Under the pieces are notes generated by a model. That model ran no database searches. It worked only from the letters and a program-made list of their open reading frames with translations, and was not told the DNA's origin. A DNA stretch of 64,000 nucleotides from CAZJRB01 sp964547995 (GTDB lineage: Bacteria > Planctomycetota > Planctomycetia > Pirellulales > Thermoguttaceae). The stretch lies in assembly GCA_964547995.1 (NCBI GenBank), contig CAZJRB010000005.1:58087-122086 (forward strand), written 5' to 3'. The position numbers were made by a program, and so were the translations under genes. The first letter of the stretch is position 1; the number at the start of each line of letters is the position of its first letter. Positions 50,525 through 59,906 of this stretch are shown here, in pieces.

Positions 50525-52039
50525 TCACCGGATCGACGGGTCGGGCAGCTCGCTCTTGACGCCTTGGTCGATCGGCATCTTGTCGGGGTAGCCGTCCGCT
50601 TCACGGATCAGCCGGTCGAGTTCCTTGCGGAGCCGGGCGACCACCGGGGCGTACCGGGGATCGCCGATCAGGTTCCGCGTTTCTTTCGGGTCGCTGCGGA
50701 TCTCGTAAAGCTCGGCCATGTGGCGGTCGGGCGTGCCGTCGCCGTGCGGATACCGGATGTACTTCCAGCGGTCGGTCCGCACGCCGCGGACGTTCGGCGT
50801 GTAGGGGAATTGTTTCTCGTAGTTGTACTCGTAATACCAGCTCTTGCGCCAGTCGGGGTCGCCCGTCTGCACGAGCTTCTTCCACGAGCGGCCGTGGACC
50901 TTCGGCAGCGGCTCGGCGCCGCAGATGTCGATAATCGTCGGCGCGAAGTCGACCGTGAGCACCTGTTCGTCGATCACCTTTGGCGCGTCGGGCGGGGTCA
51001 GCCCCGGGTAGCGGACCACCAGCGGCAGCCGTATGCTCGCCTCGTGCATCGTCCGCTTGTCGACCATGCCGTGCTCGCCTTCCAAGAGCCCGTTGTCGGT
51101 GGTGAAGATGATCATCGTGTTGTCCAGCTCGCCGGCTTTATCGAGGTACTGGTAGATCCGCCCGACCGAGTCGTCGACGCTCTGGATCGTGCCGCGATAG
51201 GCGCGGACCATGTTGGCGAACTGGAGCACGCCCTTGGCCGAGCGATCGGGGAATTTCTTGCGATATTCGAAGATCGGCCCGTAGATGCCGTGCCAGGTGT
51301 CGAGCCGAGCCTGATACCACTTCGGATTGTCATCGAGATGGAACGCGGTCAGCGGGTAGCGAACGTCGACGTCGTCGAACGAGTGTTCGTACTTCGGCTC
51401 GGGGAAGTAGAAGCTGTGCGGGGCCTTGTGGCCCATGTAGAGCAGGAAGGGGCGGCCCTTCTTGCGCCCATCGAGCCAGTCGACGGCCATGTCGGTGACG
51501 ACCGTGGTGTAGTAGCCCTTGACCATCCGGCTCTCGCCGCCGTTGAACCGGAAGACGTTGTCGAAGTACTTGCCCTGGCCCTTGTGGGTGACGAAGTAGT
51601 CGAACCCCGGCCGTTTGTCGTCGTTCTTTTCGCCCATGTGGTACTTGCCGATGTAGGCGGTCTGGTAGCCGGACTTCTGCAATTGGCGGGGGAAGGTGGG
51701 CAGATCGACGGGGTATTCGGTGAAGTTGTTCGACACGCCGTGGCTGTGTGCGTAGAGACCGCCGAGGATCGACGCCCGGCTCGGCGAGCAAAGGGAGGTC
51801 GTGCAGAAGGCGTTGCGGAAGTAGACGCCCTCGCGGGCAAGCCGGTCGATGTTCGGGGTGTCCATGGCGGAGCCGTCGGCCACGCCGAGGCAGTTCCACC
51901 GCTGATCGTCGGTCAAGATGAAAACGACGTTGGGAGGCTTCTTGGTCCCGTCTTTCGCGGCAGAACTCGTCGATCCGAACGGACAGACACACGCAAATGC
52001 GGCAAGGGGCAGGAAAAAGCGTCGGGATGGCAGAGTCAT
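50525..52039 (-). CDS. Exported formylglycine-dependent sulfatase
   Basis: A 504-residue type I sulfatase that would hydrolyse sulfate esters, probably on a marine or mucin-like glycan. It has a signal peptide (~1-28), the N-terminal metal site Leu-Thr-Asp-Asp-Gln-Arg, and the sulfatase signature Cys84-Ser-Pro-Ser-Arg88, where Cys84 would be oxidised to formylglycine. It also has Tyr-Ile-Gly-Lys-Tyr-His and Thr-Thr-Asp-Asn-Gly. The maturation enzyme is not in the window. The start at 52039 is chosen for the signal peptide; upstream in-frame sequence is an R1 repeat. Confidence 0.95.
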   Translation of the reverse strand: MTLPSRRFFLPLAAFACVCPFGSTSSAAKDGTKKPPNVVFILTDDQRWNCLGVADGSAMDTPNIDRLAREGVYFRNAFCTTSLCSPSRASILGGLYAHSHGVSNNFTEYPVDLPTFPRQLQKSGYQTAYIGKYHMGEKNDDKRPGFDYFVTHKGQGKYFDNVFRFNGGESRMVKGYYTTVVTDMAVDWLDGRKKGRPFLLYMGHKAPHSFYFPEPKYEHSFDDVDVRYPLTAFHLDDNPKWYQARLDTWHGIYGPIFEYRKKFPDRSAKGVLQFANMVRAYRGTIQSVDDSVGRIYQYLDKAGELDNTMIIFTTDNGLLEGEHGMVDKRTMHEASIRLPLVVRYPGLTPPDAPKVIDEQVLTVDFAPTIIDICGAEPLPKVHGRSWKKLVQTGDPDWRKSWYYEYNYEKQFPYTPNVRGVRTDRWKYIRYPHGDGTPDRHMAELYEIRSDPKETRNLIGDPRYAPVVARLRKELDRLIREADGYPDKMPIDQGVKSELPDPSIR

Positions 52040-52091
52040 GGTATCGCTCCGATGGTTTGTTGCGTGGCGAGAGTTCTTGGGCAATTGGGCC

Positions 52092-52177
52092 CATAAAGCC
52101 GCGACCGTTGGTCGCGCCGAGCGACGTCGGGAACGGCTCTTGGTGACGTAGGGCGCGACCGACGGTCGCGGCTTTAT
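52092..52177. repeat. R1 palindromic repeat pair
   Basis: Left copy 52092-52117 (CATAAAGCCGCGACCGTTGG) and right copy 52152-52177 are inverted around a 34-bp spacer. It lies upstream of the sulfatase start and downstream of the second PQQ-propeller gene. Confidence 0.9.
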
Positions 52178-52262
52178 GCCCCGCGCACAACTCGCATTTG
52201 CCGGCGGGTCACTACCTACGAACAAGTATGATAGCACACGACAGGCGTGTGGTCGAGCGTGG

Positions 52263-55200
52263 TCATTTGCCGCTGCCGGGCTTCGCTGCCGGACGGGCTG
52301 CCACGACATCCGCGGCTGCCGGAAGGGGCTCCCCCTCTGCCGCGCCGAGGCAGAGCACCTTGCCGTCGATGGTCGAGAGATACAGGCGCCCGCCGGCGGC
52401 GATCATGCCGTCGAAACGGGGTACGGCGCCTAACTCGTAGGCGGCGAGCTTCCGGCCGTCGGTCGGAGAGACGGCCACCAGCAGCGCCCCGCGGCGGCCC
52501 TCAAAAGCGGCCGACTGCTCGGCCAGCTTCTTCCGCGTCTCGGGATCGCTCAACGTCTTGGCCGATACCTCTTCGTCCTCGACATCGGGCGGGCCCGCAG
52601 CAAAAAGTGCATCCGCAGCCAACACCATGGAAGTAACTTGTACGGACACGTCATCCGACCACGAAGGCACAAACCGGGTCACCGGCCGTATCCTTGACTG
52701 GCCCGTTCGTTTGCCCTTCTTCCGGATCGGCTTTCGCTCCGTGCCGGCCTGGACGATCTTCGGTTGCTTGTCGACGGCGAAGAGCTCGAACTCCAGCGGC
52801 GTGGTCCAGCGGTAATACTTCCAGTGCCGGCCGTAGCCGTAGATCGTGTCGTCGTCGAAGACGAGGATTCGTCCGGCGGGCACGAGCCGGCCGGCCTGGG
52901 AGTAGCCGCCGGCGCCCGACGCGAACGCCCGGCCCCACACCCAGTACGTCCGATGCCAAAGCGTGTCGTCCAGGAAGCCGGTCGGGCAGAACAGATGTAC
53001 ATCGTCGCCCTGTTGCTCCCGGACGGGGATGTACTCGACGAACTTGCGTTCCCCGTCCAAGGTCAACGGCAGCGATCGCATGTAGACGTACTTCCCGTCG
53101 CTCGAAAGGATGTCGGGGAGTGCGACGGGCATGTTCAGCCCCACGATGTGCTTCTGGAGGTTTTCCTTCGTCGCGGGATCGCGGTCGTCGAGGATCGTCT
53201 CCGAGAGCTTCTTGCCTGTCTTCGGGTCGAGCCGCAGGAAGCGCAAGCCGCCGTCGAGGAACATCGAGCGGCCGGCAACGCAATAGAGCGTGTTGTCCTG
53301 CACCAATACGCTTCCGTGGACCGGCCAGACCGATTCGAGCTGCTCGAACGCCCCCATCTGCCGTTGTTCGGGCGCGGCGCGGTACCGCCAGACCAGCCGC
53401 CCATCGGACGCGCGGAGGCAGTAGACGCAGCCGTCGGCAGAGCCGAACAGCGCAAGGCCCCGCCAGATCGTCGGCGGCGAGTCGACGCGGCCGCCGGCCG
53501 TAAAGCTCCACAAGGGCTTGCCGGTCTTCGCATCGAGCGCATGGACCGTATGCGAGTCGAGCGAAGCGACGAACAGTTTGCCGCCGGCGACGACCGGGCT
53601 GCTGAGATTCCCGTCGACTTTGGTTTCCCACGACCGCTTCAGGCCGGTTGGCTTAACGGCCGCGTCCGTGGCGCCGCTCCGTGCGGCGTCGTGACGGAAC
53701 GTCGGCCAATCGCCCGGCCCGGCCTTGGACTTCGAGCCCGCCCGGTCGTACGCCGGACCGCGGGTCAGACGCTCCTCGTCCGGCACCTCGCGGCGGATCT
53801 TGGTCTGTTGCGAAGGCGGGGCCACGGCCGAAAAGCCGAAAAGCTTCGCCTCGATATAGCAGGCGCACGGATGCTGCGGCGCGTAGATCATGCCGTTGCA
53901 AGGCATGACGCCGTAGTGGCAGGCGCCGCGGACCCAGTGGTTGCAGATCCAGTGCTTCTTCGCAAAGTCGACGAACTCGATCCCGGTCCGCGAATAGAGA
54001 AGATACTTGTCGGTTGCCTTGGCCCGGTAGCAGCGGTGGTGGAACCAGTGGGTCTCGACGTCGGGCAGAAACTCGCTCTTGATCTCGCCCGTGTGCAGAT
54101 CGCGGCCGATCGTAACGCCCGAGTCGGCGCCCTTGGCGATCTCGCCGTGCCAGACGAGCCCGCCGGCGACGAGCACGTCGTCGGGTGTGCCCTGGTGTCC
54201 GCCCGGGAGAAGCGGTGCCTTCCAGAGCGTCTTGCCGTCGTCGGCCGACAGGGCGAAGAGGGTGGTCATCCGGCTGTCCGGGTACTTCTCGGCCGCGATC
54301 AGGCCGCTGTAGAGGACCACGTCGTCGTAGAGGACCATGGTCGCGCCGGAGGAACTCCGCATCGGCGTCCGTACCGGCAGCGGGTCCGATTGCCAGCGGG
54401 GACGGCCGGTCGTGCGGTCGAGACAACGGATCCGCTCGCCGTCGTGGAACACCACGCGTTTCTCGTCGGCCGCCAGCGAGAGCGAGACGACCGGCGACTC
54501 CTTTTTCCACAGTATCTTGCCCGACTCGGCCTCGACGGCCATTATGGTGCGTGGCGCCACGGACCAGATGTCGTCGGTATTGGCTTTCTTGATCTCGGCA
54601 AGGGTCGCGAAGGTTCTGGACGGGTCGCTGCGCAGGGGCTGACCGGGGGCCGCCACGCTGAGGAATAGGACCCCGTCGTCGCAGAGGATTTCCTCGGTCA
54701 CCTTCGTGCCCTTGTAGGTGCGGAGCGTCTTGCCCGTCGCCGCGTCCAGGGCCGTCAGCGGTGCATCAGTGCCCAGGGTCACGTACACGCGGTCGCCGAC
54801 GGCCACCAGGCGGCGAGCCATCAGTTGCGGACCGCTTTTGAGCGGCCACAGGTGCTCGTGCCAGGGCCCGATGTCGCGTTTCCAGAGCACCGTGCCGTTG
54901 AACGCGTCGCGGGCAATCAGGCGCCACTCGGGCGGGATCAGGATCGACGCTCGGGGCGCCTCGTCGAAAATGTAGAAGACCCGCCCGCCGGCCGATACCA
55001 CGGCGCTGACGCTGGACATGTGATCGTGTTGCCGCGAATAACGCTCGCCGCCGACCCACTGGTAGTGCGCGGGCGGCTCGATCAGGCTGTCGTGCGCCAC
55101 CGCGTTGTTGGTCGGGTCGTGCAGGTAGTGCGTCCACTCGTCCATGGCCTTCGGCCGCGGCTTGACCGTCTTCTTCCAAGAACCTCCGTCCTTTACATAC

Positions 55201-55631
55201 GCGACGCCGTCCGGCGTCAACACGCGCATGACTTCATTCATCGGTATGTCGCCGAGGTCCTCCGCAACGAGCAGGTTGACCAGGTTGTCGACGTAAGGAA
55301 GCCGCTTGCCGTCGAAGCCGCCGATCGACACCTTGCCGTAGAGCCCGAGCGACTTGATATTCTTTCGGGCGGCCGCGACGTTCCTGGCATCGGCGTCCAG
55401 ACCCTGCACGATGTAACTGTCGCCCGACCGTAGTGCCGCGGTGAGCGTCCCGTCGCCGCAACCGAGATGGACGACGAGCCCGCCCCGGACGCCCGTGGCA
55501 TCGAGGATTTGCCGGGCAGAGGGGGCTTGGGCCGCGCACTCGGCGGCGCCGACTGCGAATGCGGATAAGCACAGTATCACGGGAAGCAGCCGCCGATTCC
55601 GAGTGCGGTCCGCCCGTAGGTTTTGCATCAT
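52263..55631 (-). CDS. Exported methyltransferase-like/PQQ-propeller fusion, paralogue 2
   Basis: A 1122-residue paralogue of the gene at 33283, with the same order. A signal peptide (~10-34) is followed by a Rossmann-like domain with Val-Val-His-Leu-Gly-Cys-Gly-Asp-Gly, a conserved Trp-Thr-His-Tyr-Leu-His segment, and two propeller stretches. Shared phrases include Pro-Tyr-Val-Asp-Asn-Leu-Val-Asn-Leu-Leu and Trp-Pro-Val-His-Gly-Ser-Val-Leu-Val. AAGGAG precedes the ATG pair. It sits on the same strand as the sulfatase, so it may belong to a glycan-degradation set. It lacks the heptanucleotide linker of paralogue 1. Confidence 0.87.
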   Translation of the reverse strand: MMQNLRADRTRNRRLLPVILCLSAFAVGAAECAAQAPSARQILDATGVRGGLVVHLGCGDGTLTAALRSGDSYIVQGLDADARNVAAARKNIKSLGLYGKVSIGGFDGKRLPYVDNLVNLLVAEDLGDIPMNEVMRVLTPDGVAYVKDGGSWKKTVKPRPKAMDEWTHYLHDPTNNAVAHDSLIEPPAHYQWVGGERYSRQHDHMSSVSAVVSAGGRVFYIFDEAPRASILIPPEWRLIARDAFNGTVLWKRDIGPWHEHLWPLKSGPQLMARRLVAVGDRVYVTLGTDAPLTALDAATGKTLRTYKGTKVTEEILCDDGVLFLSVAAPGQPLRSDPSRTFATLAEIKKANTDDIWSVAPRTIMAVEAESGKILWKKESPVVSLSLAADEKRVVFHDGERIRCLDRTTGRPRWQSDPLPVRTPMRSSSGATMVLYDDVVLYSGLIAAEKYPDSRMTTLFALSADDGKTLWKAPLLPGGHQGTPDDVLVAGGLVWHGEIAKGADSGVTIGRDLHTGEIKSEFLPDVETHWFHHRCYRAKATDKYLLYSRTGIEFVDFAKKHWICNHWVRGACHYGVMPCNGMIYAPQHPCACYIEAKLFGFSAVAPPSQQTKIRREVPDEERLTRGPAYDRAGSKSKAGPGDWPTFRHDAARSGATDAAVKPTGLKRSWETKVDGNLSSPVVAGGKLFVASLDSHTVHALDAKTGKPLWSFTAGGRVDSPPTIWRGLALFGSADGCVYCLRASDGRLVWRYRAAPEQRQMGAFEQLESVWPVHGSVLVQDNTLYCVAGRSMFLDGGLRFLRLDPKTGKKLSETILDDRDPATKENLQKHIVGLNMPVALPDILSSDGKYVYMRSLPLTLDGERKFVEYIPVREQQGDDVHLFCPTGFLDDTLWHRTYWVWGRAFASGAGGYSQAGRLVPAGRILVFDDDTIYGYGRHWKYYRWTTPLEFELFAVDKQPKIVQAGTERKPIRKKGKRTGQSRIRPVTRFVPSWSDDVSVQVTSMVLAADALFAAGPPDVEDEEVSAKTLSDPETRKKLAEQSAAFEGRRGALLVAVSPTDGRKLAAYELGAVPRFDGMIAAGGRLYLSTIDGKVLCLGAAEGEPLPAAADVVAARPAAKPGSGK

Positions 55632-55868
55632 CGTCTTGCTCCTTGGAATAAGATTGTTCTTTCGGGCTCTCAGCCCGTCATGGTAACAGAAACCAACGCT
55701 GAAGCAAGCGTGCCGGAGCGGAACCGGCCGCACCCGTTGTTTTCGGCGATAGTGGGTGGGTGAAGTGGCGGGCTATCACCAGCCTCCGGCGCACGCAGGT
55801 GCGCAGCGTTGGCTGTGGCCGTCCGGGTACGTGGCGGGTATCGGCGTTTCGCAAGCCTCGGAGCGGCT

Positions 55869-57296
55869 TCAGGATGCGCGGGAAAGCCTTCGGACCGGAA
55901 CCAAAGGAACGGGGATGGGCCGCTCAACAAACTCGGCCAACGACGGGGTGCAGCTATGACGCCGGAGCTTCCGCAGGGCCAGGTCCTCGATCTGCCGCAC
56001 GCGCTCGCGCGACAGCGCAAGCATCTTTCCCACCTCCATGAGGGTGTACGAGCAGCCGTCGCGCAGTCCGTAGCGGAGCTGGAGGATCTCTTGCTCGCGG
56101 TAGCTTAGCGTCCTGAGGGCGTTGCCGATGCACGAAAGCAAGGACTTCCTTGCCTGTTCGTGCCCCGGTTCGTGCGAACCATTCGTTTGAAGGACGTCCG
56201 CGAGACGCCTCTCGCCGTTGTTGTCGACCGGCCTCTCGATCGAGCAACTCTTGTTCATCATGGTAGTGGCGAACTCTGCATAGGCCACAGTCATTCCAGC
56301 AGCGTCGGCCGTCTCATCGATCCTGGGGGGACGGCCGAGTTCGTGGGCGAGTTCCTGCGTGAACCGGCGCACTCGGCGGATCCTGTCGACCATGTGGGGC
56401 GGAACCCGAACCACGCCCCCCTGGTCGGTCAGCCCCTTCATGATCGCCTGTCGGATCCACCAGGTGGCGTAAGTCGAGAACTTGCACCCGCGCGTGCAAT
56501 CGTACCCGTCCACGGCTTGCATCAGGCCGACATTGCCTGCCTGGATCAGATCGGGTAAATCCAGGCCGCCATGACGATAACTCCAGGCAACCGATACCAC
56601 CAGCCGGAGGTTGGCTTGTGCGAGCAATTGGCGGGCCTCGTCATGCTCCTGTTTCATCCGGAGGGTACGTGCGATACGCCGACGAAGCGTGGCCGGACCC
56701 TCCAAGGTAATCTGCACCAACTCGTGCTGCAAAGTGTGGAGTCCCCCGGCCGGGGAGTTCTTGGTGGATCCATTGCCGTTTTCGCGGAGCTGTAGATTCA
56801 GCTTCTCCATTCTCGCCGACAATTCCCGCAGCTTGTTGAGCATGGGCAGCAGGCACTTGGTTCGCAGCTTGACTTCCTCAACCAACTGAGCCGCTTTGTG
56901 CCGGTTCCGGATGCAACGCCGCCAGGCCTCCCGACGGCAGGATTGCGATCGGCTATTGTCCATGGCAACCGCGAAATCGATCCGGTCTCGTTCCAGAAGA
57001 TCCCGCAGGGTGCGCAAGTTTGGAACCAAAATCCTGCGAATGCGGCTCATCGCCCGGGGGTTGGCCAGTGTGACCGCAATCACGCGATCCATCCGGATGT
57101 TATTGTTGCAGACATCTTCCAGGAGCGAGCCGGCGGCGTGCAAGATATAGGGGTGGGCCAGCAGTCTGCGGCGGAACCGTTGTCCGGCCGCTCGGATGCG
57201 GCCCACCAGAGCAGTCTCTTCACGGCGCGTCAAGAGCGGAATCTCACCGATTTGACAGAGGTAAACTCCTACCGAATTGTTCGAGGATTGCCTCAT
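55869..57296 (-). CDS. Sigma70-family (group 2-like) RNA polymerase sigma factor
   Basis: A 475-residue sigma factor. Region 1.2 (~8-45: Val-Tyr-Leu-Cys-Gln-Ile-Gly-Glu-Ile-Pro-Leu-Leu-Thr) is followed by an extended non-conserved helical region (~50-215). Region 2 (~225-290) has Asp-Leu-Ile-Gln-Ala-Gly-Asn-Val-Gly-Leu and Lys-Phe-Ser-Thr-Tyr-Ala-Thr-Trp-Trp-Ile-Arg-Gln-Ala. Region 3 spans ~295-370 and region 4 ~395-455, with a helix-turn-helix ending Ser-Arg-Glu-Arg-Val-Arg-Gln-Ile-Glu. The region 1.1 of housekeeping RpoD is missing. Its start lies 6 nt after the preceding gene, with AAGGA overlapping that stop, so it is translationally coupled. Confidence 0.92.
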   Translation of the reverse strand: MRQSSNNSVGVYLCQIGEIPLLTRREETALVGRIRAAGQRFRRRLLAHPYILHAAGSLLEDVCNNNIRMDRVIAVTLANPRAMSRIRRILVPNLRTLRDLLERDRIDFAVAMDNSRSQSCRREAWRRCIRNRHKAAQLVEEVKLRTKCLLPMLNKLRELSARMEKLNLQLRENGNGSTKNSPAGGLHTLQHELVQITLEGPATLRRRIARTLRMKQEHDEARQLLAQANLRLVVSVAWSYRHGGLDLPDLIQAGNVGLMQAVDGYDCTRGCKFSTYATWWIRQAIMKGLTDQGGVVRVPPHMVDRIRRVRRFTQELAHELGRPPRIDETADAAGMTVAYAEFATTMMNKSCSIERPVDNNGERRLADVLQTNGSHEPGHEQARKSLLSCIGNALRTLSYREQEILQLRYGLRDGCSYTLMEVGKMLALSRERVRQIEDLALRKLRRHSCTPSLAEFVERPIPVPLVPVRRLSRAS

Positions 57297-57302
57297 GGTT
57301 CC

Positions 57303-59321
57303 TTACGGGTTGCCACCGTCTCCGTCGGGATTCACGTTCCCTTGGGTGCCTTGGTTCTGAAAGATCTGGCTGAAGCCGCGGCCGCCCGTTCCAACACTGC
57401 CACTGTCCTCGTCGCCACTGCTCGCATCGGTTGCCGAACTGAAGGTATTCACTTCGGCAATCCCGGAGAACAAAGGTACGGTCGTGATCCGGACATAACG
57501 CCGATCGGCCGAGACCACGGCCGTCGCCGCCAGGTTGGCGCCCTCGGGCAGCGTGATGACCACCGGCTGGTAACCCACCGCACCGGGACGCCCGAACGGG
57601 GCCGACGCCGCGGGATCTTCGGCCGCCGCGAGCTGCTGCGAAAGGACCTGACGGCTAACCGCCATCTGCACGTTTGCCGCGTTGGCCAATTGGTGTTCCT
57701 CCAACGCCTCTCTCCGCCGGCCCCCCTCCAGATCGAACACCAACCAGGCTTCGTCCTTCTTAAGCGGCACACTCCTGGCGAACCGCTCGGCCTTCCTGCC
57801 GCGGTAGTGCTTGATCACCTCGACGTTGACCTTTCCGGCAGTCACATTCCCCCAGACGCGCCGCACCAGCACGCGATAAGTCCCGTCAAAACCCTTCGGG
57901 CAGACATAGACCTCCTCGTAGCCACGCGTATCGGCGGTGTCGCGGGAGAACCCGTCGCCGAGCATCACGCCGCCGCCGCTGGTTCGCGGAGTCTGCACCG
58001 AGCAGACCGTGCCGGGGGGCTCCTCGACCAGCAAGTCGATGTCGGCGTCGCCGGTCCAACTGACGCGCACCACACAGTCGCGCTCGACGGCTTCATCCAG
58101 AGCGGCTTCGAACTCCTTGGCTTCGGCCTCGGTCTTCTGGTCGGCGCGGAGTCGGCTGAGCGTGTCGTTGGCGACGAAGAGTCCCAGCTCCCAGACGTCG
58201 GCATGGTCGTTGGTCCACGCCTGGCTGAGGATCCCGATCGTGGCCCATCGGATGCCATCGACGTCGCCGGTGTTTCGTGCAACCTTCAGGCCGTGCATGT
58301 AAGGCTCCACCCAGAGCGGTTCGGCCTGGGCGACCTGTCGAAACATCTGCATTGCCCGCACATTGAGCCCCAGACGGGCCATGTAGGCCCCGAGGTGCAT
58401 CATATCTGCCGGATTATCGGCAAAGTCGGCGGCCGACATCACGGCCCGCTCGATCTCTTCCGGGGTGCGCCCGTCGGCTTCCATGGCCAAAGTCAGCACC
58501 TCGTACATCCAAGGCTGGGCTTGATGGTCCCGCAGCGAGGTATGGATCAGGCCAATGACATGAGCGAACTGCTCTTGGAGCATCAGTTGGCGAACGGCGT
58601 CGCGAACGGCCCTTTCGGTCGGGGCGAACCTGGCAAAGTAGTGATCCCAGACGACATTCGGATCAGCGTCTGCGGGGAGTTTGTCGATGGGGATCTTATC
58701 CACTGCTTCAGTTTGCCCCGCGGCAATCCCCTCGGCCAGATCGTCCCATTCCGCTTCACGGTTCAACCGCTGCAGGCGATCAGGTGTAGCCAGCGCGTCT
58801 TGGGCCGCGTCCTTGCCGCCTCGGGCCGGGGCCGTGACCAGCGATTCCTTGTCGTCGCCTTCGCGCTTCGGCGTACCGGGCGCCGGACTCTCGGTATCGG
58901 GCACAGCCGGTGGAATTTCGGGGGCCTTGACGTCGGCAGGGCCTACCTCAGGGGTTTCGGCAATTTCCGGAGGCAAAGGAATCCGGGCGGCACCGGGACC
59001 TTTCGGCAGCCACATCCACGCGAGCACCAGTACGGCCACGCACGCCGCAGCGGCGACGACCCACCTAAGCCGCCGGGCTGCGGGGCGGGGCGGGCGTGGT
59101 TCCGGCGGCGAGGGCATCAGCTCCACGCCCACCTTGGAATAACGCCACCGGAGTTGTGCCTCGACCCGGGCGTAGGCGAGATAGCGGCGCCGGGCTTCGG
59201 TGTCTTCGCCGACCAACTCCTCAAGCCGGATGCGTTGCGAGTCGCTCAACGGGCCAAGCGTCTTCGCCAGCAGCAGTTCGTCAAGTTCGTCGCGATGGTC
59301 GTCTTTGGATTCCACGGTCAT
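57303..59321 (-). CDS. Membrane anti-sigma-like protein with TPR-like and DUF2135-like regions
   Basis: A 672-residue protein. A short cytoplasmic N-terminus (~1-65) matches the anti-sigma layout (Arg-Leu-Glu-Glu-Leu-Val-Gly-Glu-Asp). One membrane helix (~85-105) and a Pro/Glu-rich linker follow. A helical repeat region (~200-400) comes next, then a beta domain with Asp-Ala-Asp-Ile-Asp-Leu-Leu-Val and Gly-Thr-Tyr-Arg-Val-Leu-Val-Arg, like DUF2135/YfaP-type domains. Its ATG overlaps the ECF stop by 4 nt (ATGA), the usual mark of a sigma/anti-sigma pair. It would hold the ECF factor at the membrane until an outside signal. Confidence 0.8.
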   Translation of the reverse strand: MTVESKDDHRDELDELLLAKTLGPLSDSQRIRLEELVGEDTEARRRYLAYARVEAQLRWRYSKVGVELMPSPPEPRPPRPAARRLRWVVAAAACVAVLVLAWMWLPKGPGAARIPLPPEIAETPEVGPADVKAPEIPPAVPDTESPAPGTPKREGDDKESLVTAPARGGKDAAQDALATPDRLQRLNREAEWDDLAEGIAAGQTEAVDKIPIDKLPADADPNVVWDHYFARFAPTERAVRDAVRQLMLQEQFAHVIGLIHTSLRDHQAQPWMYEVLTLAMEADGRTPEEIERAVMSAADFADNPADMMHLGAYMARLGLNVRAMQMFRQVAQAEPLWVEPYMHGLKVARNTGDVDGIRWATIGILSQAWTNDHADVWELGLFVANDTLSRLRADQKTEAEAKEFEAALDEAVERDCVVRVSWTGDADIDLLVEEPPGTVCSVQTPRTSGGGVMLGDGFSRDTADTRGYEEVYVCPKGFDGTYRVLVRRVWGNVTAGKVNVEVIKHYRGRKAERFARSVPLKKDEAWLVFDLEGGRRREALEEHQLANAANVQMAVSRQVLSQQLAAAEDPAASAPFGRPGAVGYQPVVITLPEGANLAATAVVSADRRYVRITTVPLFSGIAEVNTFSSATDASSGDEDSGSVGTGGRGFSQIFQNQGTQGNVNPDGDGGNP

Positions 59322-59869
59322 ATCTCCGACGGGTTGCCTCCCAACGGCCCCAAAGCCGCCTCGATGCACTGAGCCAATTTCTTGCGGATTCGGTGCAACA
59401 TCACGCCGACCGCATTGGCGGTGCGGTTGAGAGCCTTCCCTATCGATGAAAGCGATTCACTTTGCTTGTAATAACGCTCCACAATCTGCTGATTCTTGGG
59501 AGACAACTGATTGAGGCAGTCGTCCAGGGCGATTTCCAAATTGCTGGGTGTGTCGGCGAGCCAGTCATCCGTTAGCGTCTCGAGCGTGTTGAGGTTGTGG
59601 AACACCAGCCGATCCCGTCCCAGGCGTGTCCGGGCCGCCCGGACCTGGTGAAACGCCACCCCCAGTGCCCAGGCCACAAACGGACGCGCCGGGTCGTACT
59701 CCGCCGCCTTGCTCCATAGCACCACGTTGGTCTCCTGCAAAACGTCCAAGGCAATCTCTGCATTGCCAAGGAGCGAATAAATGTACGCGTAGAGCTGGTT
59801 TTGGCAGCCGGTAAGGTGCTGAACGTAGCTCGCTGCGGATTCGGGATCCATTGGGGACGGGGGATTCAC
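59318..59869 (-). CDS. ECF-type RNA polymerase sigma factor
   Basis: A 183-residue extracytoplasmic-function sigma factor. Region 2 spans ~15-85 (Ala-Leu-Asp-Val-Leu-Gln-Glu-Thr-Asn-Val-Val-Leu-Trp). Region 4 spans ~120-175 (Leu-Ser-Pro-Lys-Asn-Gln-Gln-Ile-Val-Glu-Arg-Tyr-Tyr and an HTH around Ala-Val-Gly-Val-Met-Leu-His-Arg-Ile-Arg). The sequence resembles the ECF group common in Rhodopirellula-type bacteria. It starts at a GTG (59869) or ATG (59851). A 14-bp palindrome, TTGAACCGGTTCAA, lies 24 bp upstream. Confidence 0.93.
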   Translation of the reverse strand: MNPPSPMDPESAASYVQHLTGCQNQLYAYIYSLLGNAEIALDVLQETNVVLWSKAAEYDPARPFVAWALGVAFHQVRAARTRLGRDRLVFHNLNTLETLTDDWLADTPSNLEIALDDCLNQLSPKNQQIVERYYKQSESLSSIGKALNRTANAVGVMLHRIRKKLAQCIEAALGPLGGNPSEI

Positions 59870-59892
59870 GCTACCCGCCTTTCTGCCTGACG

Positions 59893-59906
59893 TTGAACCG
59901 GTTCAA
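59893..59906. promoter_or_regulatory. 14-bp palindrome upstream of the ECF sigma gene
   Basis: TTGAACCGGTTCAA is a perfect palindrome 24 bp from the ECF GTG. It could be an operator or part of an autoregulated promoter, but no clear -35/-10 pair was matched to it. Confidence 0.4.

Noticed and set aside
56898..59372. 824-codon plus-strand frame
   Set aside because: Antisense to the sigma/anti-sigma operon, which has overlapping starts and stops.
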